A DNA stretch of 64,000 bases from Dyella nitratireducens (GTDB lineage: Bacteria > Pseudomonadota > Gammaproteobacteria > Xanthomonadales > Rhodanobacteraceae): the NCBI RefSeq assembly GCF_014642835.1, contig NZ_BMJA01000002.1, positions 140,519 to 204,518 of the forward strand, written 5' to 3'. Numbering within the stretch: position 1 is the first letter of the stretch; each line of letters begins with the position of its first letter. The position numbers and the translations under genes were made by a program. This document shows positions 61,167 through 64,000 of this stretch, in pieces. The notes below the pieces were generated by a model. That model did not search any database, was not told the DNA's origin, and worked only from the letters and a program-made list of their open reading frames with translations.

Positions 61167-62942
61167 TTATGCAATCGCCGGAAGCGTATCGATCCCCGCT
61201 TCGATTGCCGCCTTGTGCATATGCGTACGCGGCAACAGGCGCGCAAAGTAAAACGCCGCCGCATCCCGCTTCGCCTGCTTGAACGCCTGCTGCTGCGTAC
61301 TTTGCCCCAGCGCCGCAACCGCGCGCGCCCAGAAATAGGCAAGCGTGATGTAGCCGCTGTAATAGAGATAGTCCGTGGCGGCAGCGCCAAGTTCTTCCGG
61401 ATTGGACTGGATACGTTGCGCCAGCTTCATTGTCAGTTCGCCCCATTCCTTGGCGAGCGCGCCGAGCGGGCCGATGTACGGCTTCAAGGCTTCATCGGTT
61501 GCATGCTGTTTGCAGAACGCCCCAACTTCACCCAGGAAATGCTGCAGGCCCACACCCTTGAGCTGGAGGATCTTACGGCCCAGCAGGTCAGCAGCCTGGA
61601 TGCCGGTGGTGCCTTCGTACAGCGTGATGATGCGTGCGTCGCGCACGAACTGTTCGACGCCGTTCTCCACGATGAAGCCGTGGCCGCCATACACCTGCAG
61701 CGCTTCCTTGGTGCACTCCTGTGCAAGCTCGGTGACCAGGCCTTTGGCGATCGGAATCAGGAAGGCAAGCAGTTCGCTGGCCTTCTGCCGCTGTGCTTCA
61801 TCGGCGCCGCGCGCTTCGATATCGGTTTGCAGCGCGGCGTACAGCAGCAGCATGCGCGAGCCTTCCACGAACGCGCGCTGGGTCAGCAGCATGCGGCGCA
61901 CATCCGGTTGCACCAGCAGGTTATCGGCGGGCTTGTCCGGGAATTTCGCACCGGACAGCGAACGCGACTGCAGGCGCTCGCGGGCGTAGTTGAGGCTGTT
62001 CTGCCACGCGCGTTCGGCAAGCGCGAGCCCTTGCACGCCCACCGACAGGCGTGCGGCATTCATCATGGTGAACATCGCCGCCAGGCCCTTGTGCGGCTGG
62101 CCGATGAGGAAGCCTTCCGCTTCGTCGAAGTTCATCACGCAGGTGGCGGAGCCGCGAATACCCATCTTGTGCTCGATGGCGCCCGCGTACACGTTGTTGC
62201 GCTCACCGACCGAGCCCGCACCGTTCACCTTGAACTTCGGCACGATGAACATGGAGATGCCGCGGCTGCCGGCTGGCGCATCGGGCAAGCGCGCGAGCAC
62301 CAGGTGGATGATGTTTTCAGCCAGGTCGTGATCACCCGCGCTGATGAAGATCTTGGTGCCGGTGATCTTGTAGCTGCCGTTGGCGCCAGGTTCTGCACGC
62401 GTTTTCAAGAGACCCAGGTCGGAACCGGCCTGTGGTTCGGTCAGGCACATGGTGCCGGTCCATTGGCCGGCGACGATGGGCTTGAGATAGATGTGCTTCT
62501 GGTCTTCCGTGCCGTGCAGTTCCAGCGCATGGCAGGCGCCTTCGGAGAGCAGTGGGTACAAGCTCCACGACAGGTTGCCGGATTGGAACAGCTCGGTCGT
62601 GGCAACACCCAACACGGAGGGCAGCGCTTGCCCGCCAAACTCCTCCGCCATGGTGAGTCCGGCCCAGCCGCCCTCGGCAAATTGCTTGAACGCTTCCTTG
62701 AAGCCCTTGGGCGTGGTGACGGTACGGTTGGCCTTGTCGTAATGGCAGCCTTCTTCGTCGCCGGGTGCATTGGTCGGCGCCAACACCTGTTCGCTCAACC
62801 GGCCGGCTTCTTCCAGCACGGCATCGAGCAGGTCGCGCGTGTGGCCGTCGCCCCCTTGCAGCTTGGTCAGTGCGGTTTCGGCGCCGAGCACGTCGAAAAG
62901 TGCAAAGCGCTGATCATCAAGCGGGGCCTTGTAGAGCGTCAT
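61167..62942 (-). CDS. Acyl-CoA dehydrogenase with C-terminal extension
   Basis: This 591-residue FAD enzyme makes the first double bond in acyl-CoA breakdown. Family signatures are CLTEPQAGSDLG (about residues 166-177), KITGTKIFISAGDHD, YGGHGFIVENG and the C-terminal catalytic-Glu segment ITLYEGTTGIQ. The extra 120-residue tail (LGRKILQLKGVG onward) is typical of the long DmdC/AcdA-like ACADs. ATG 62942 is used. It stands alone on the minus strand, 21 bases downstream of a lipoprotein gene. The chain-length preference cannot be read from the sequence. Confidence 0.95.
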   Translation of the reverse strand: MTLYKAPLDDQRFALFDVLGAETALTKLQGGDGHTRDLLDAVLEEAGRLSEQVLAPTNAPGDEEGCHYDKANRTVTTPKGFKEAFKQFAEGGWAGLTMAEEFGGQALPSVLGVATTELFQSGNLSWSLYPLLSEGACHALELHGTEDQKHIYLKPIVAGQWTGTMCLTEPQAGSDLGLLKTRAEPGANGSYKITGTKIFISAGDHDLAENIIHLVLARLPDAPAGSRGISMFIVPKFKVNGAGSVGERNNVYAGAIEHKMGIRGSATCVMNFDEAEGFLIGQPHKGLAAMFTMMNAARLSVGVQGLALAERAWQNSLNYARERLQSRSLSGAKFPDKPADNLLVQPDVRRMLLTQRAFVEGSRMLLLYAALQTDIEARGADEAQRQKASELLAFLIPIAKGLVTELAQECTKEALQVYGGHGFIVENGVEQFVRDARIITLYEGTTGIQAADLLGRKILQLKGVGLQHFLGEVGAFCKQHATDEALKPYIGPLGALAKEWGELTMKLAQRIQSNPEELGAAATDYLYYSGYITLAYFWARAVAALGQSTQQQAFKQAKRDAAAFYFARLLPRTHMHKAAIEAGIDTLPAIA

Positions 62943-62963
62943 GGCGGGATCCTTCGTAGAGCG

Positions 62964-63461
62964 TTAGCGATACGTGTTGGGGACGCCGGGAACCGGCGAG
63001 AGGAACGAGTTGCTGTTGAACGGGAAATCACGCGGATTCTTGTTGTCCGGGTGGTCTTCCAGATTGGGCATGCAGTGCACGACACCATTCACCACGTAGG
63101 GCAGGGAACCGGAGCTGCCTTTGGCGGCCACGGCTTGCAAGGCCTGGCTCATGGCCGGTGTCGGCAGTACTTCCACCTGCACCACGTCGCCGGCAAAAGA
63201 GGGGACATCCAGGTCGAACGTCTTATGCACCCGCACCGGAATACCTTGCGCGACCTGCAAGCTGCCTTCGATCGATTGGTAATTCATGCCGGTGTAGCTG
63301 TTGTTCTGGAAGCGAAGGGTGAGCTGCCAGGCGCCATCGGGCTGCACGTGCATCTGCTGGATGGTGATGGTGGGCGGGAACACGCTTTGCCGTTGCGGTC
63401 CGCAGGCCGTCAGCAGGATTGCCAGCAGCGATAAGGCCAGTCCGTGGAGCAGTCGTTTCAT
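62964..63461 (-). CDS. Lipoprotein of unknown function
   Basis: This 165-residue protein has a type II signal peptide with lipobox LTAC (cleavage before Cys20) and then a beta-rich domain (ITIQQMHVQPDGAWQLTLRF). It is probably anchored in the inner face of the outer membrane after Lgt modification. The fold pattern, with a strand-rich QLTLRFQNNSYTGMNYQSIE segment, loosely recalls LEA14/WHy-type domains, but that is only an impression. The acyl-CoA dehydrogenase gene follows after 21 bases, so the two may share a transcript. Confidence 0.82.
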   Translation of the reverse strand: MKRLLHGLALSLLAILLTACGPQRQSVFPPTITIQQMHVQPDGAWQLTLRFQNNSYTGMNYQSIEGSLQVAQGIPVRVHKTFDLDVPSFAGDVVQVEVLPTPAMSQALQAVAAKGSSGSLPYVVNGVVHCMPNLEDHPDNKNPRDFPFNSNSFLSPVPGVPNTYR

Positions 63462-63630
63462 GGAAGCACCTCAAACGATTGTTTGAATATAACAGGGAAT
63501 GGGATGGGTGGAATGGGGTCGTGCAGCACGCAAAACGTTTGAAACGAAATGGTCGCATGCGGTTCCCAAGGTCACACAGAGCAGGCATCATTACTGGCTG
63601 CGCTCACTCTCTTTCCAACTACGGTCATCC

Positions 63631-64000
63631 ATGTCCCGTCGCATCGTTGCTCGCCGCTCACCCATCCACGGCAATGGCGTATTTGCCGTTGCTCCCATCC
63701 AGAAAGGTGAGGAAATCATCGAATACAAGGGCACGCTCATGACCCATGACGAAGCCGACGAGATGTACGGCGACGGTGGCGAAACGGGGCATACCTTCCT
63801 GTTCACGCTCAACGAGGAGTACATCCTCGACGCCAACCGCAAGGGCAATGTCGCGCGCTGGATCAACCACAGCTGCGCCCCCAACTGCGTGGCATTCGTG
63901 ATCGAGAATGAAAAAGGCAACCTGCGCAAGGACAAGGTGATCATCGAAGCCAGGCGCAACATCAAGGCCGGCGAAGAGCTCACCTACGATTACGGCATCG
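63631..64000 (+). CDS. SET-domain protein-lysine methyltransferase, 5' part (cut by window end)
   Basis: The frame from ATG 63631 runs off the window (123 complete codons). It has the canonical SET-domain order: GNGVFAVAPIQKGEEIIEY at the N-terminus, the SAM/knot motif RWINHSCAPNC and GEELTYDYG at the edge. SET proteins methylate lysines, and bacterial members are small and poorly studied. The gene is divergent from the lipoprotein gene. It may extend by a short tail beyond the window. Confidence 0.9.
   Translation, partial: MSRRIVARRSPIHGNGVFAVAPIQKGEEIIEYKGTLMTHDEADEMYGDGGETGHTFLFTLNEEYILDANRKGNVARWINHSCAPNCVAFVIENEKGNLRKDKVIIEARRNIKAGEELTYDYGI

Noticed and set aside
61215-63434. 739-codon plus-strand open frame opposite acyl-CoA dehydrogenase and the lipoprotein
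   Set aside because: It spans two real minus-strand genes with strong motifs; no recognisable fold.

Overview
The window is GC-rich chromosomal DNA of a gammaproteobacterium, most likely of the Xanthomonadales (Rhodanobacteraceae/Dyella-like). The reasons are the lgt-thyA-folA order, Xanthomonas-like Dxs and OxyR sequences, a hopanoid RND exporter beside dxs, abundant TonB/Tat-exported enzymes, and dense small palindromic intergenic repeats. I identified species affinity from memory of protein families, not by a search. No rRNA, tRNA, CRISPR array or replication origin was seen.

Region 1 (1-14580, all minus strand) looks like one catabolic locus. A tightly overlapping operon holds 4-hydroxyproline epimerase, a three-part hydroxyproline dehydrogenase (DadA-like FAD, small 2Fe-2S and NAD(P)/FAD-BFD subunits), pyrroline-4-hydroxy-2-carboxylate deaminase and alpha-ketoglutarate semialdehyde dehydrogenase. 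Together these convert trans-4-hydroxy-L-proline to 2-oxoglutarate. Downstream on the same strand come an exported DUF885 HExxPGH peptidase-like protein, an APC amino-acid permease, an unassigned Tat-exported six-hairpin-glycosidase-like protein and a Tat-exported GH127 beta-L-arabinofuranosidase. GH127 enzymes remove arabinose from hydroxyproline in plant extensins, so the whole set may scavenge hydroxyproline-rich glycoproteins.

Region 2 (15.1-28.3 kb) is mostly housekeeping: a lytic transglycosylase-like protein, an S9 peptidase, lgt, thyA, folA, a Nudix-ThiE-like fusion, a DUF2007 protein, apt, a rubrerythrin/Fe-S/DUF3501 cluster and an M1 aminopeptidase.

Region 3 (28.4-44.8 kb) is accessory. 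It holds an OmpR-type regulator lacking the phospho-accepting Asp, a helically phased array of GTGAG pentamers, a 2941-residue trimeric autotransporter adhesin, two S8 proteases and the stump of a third. These are followed by two AT-richer BP74-like genes each broken by an in-frame TAA, and an IS66 transposase remnant.

Region 4 (44.8-64 kb) holds oxyR with a canonical OxyR box, prmC, a TonB receptor, a tiny IPT/TIG-like protein, hpnN, dxs, an HNH nuclease and a SapC-family gene. It continues with an ATGA-coupled Tat amine oxidase and cytochrome c pair, a GNAT acetyltransferase, an alpha-amino-acid ester hydrolase-like enzyme, an acyl-CoA dehydrogenase, a lipoprotein and the start of a SET-domain gene. 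Two dispersed repeat families punctuate the intergenic spaces: family A, a 65-76 bp double hairpin beginning GTAGGTTGGGGTGCAAAC, and family B, a REP-like element around GTCATTCCGGCGAAAGCCGG.
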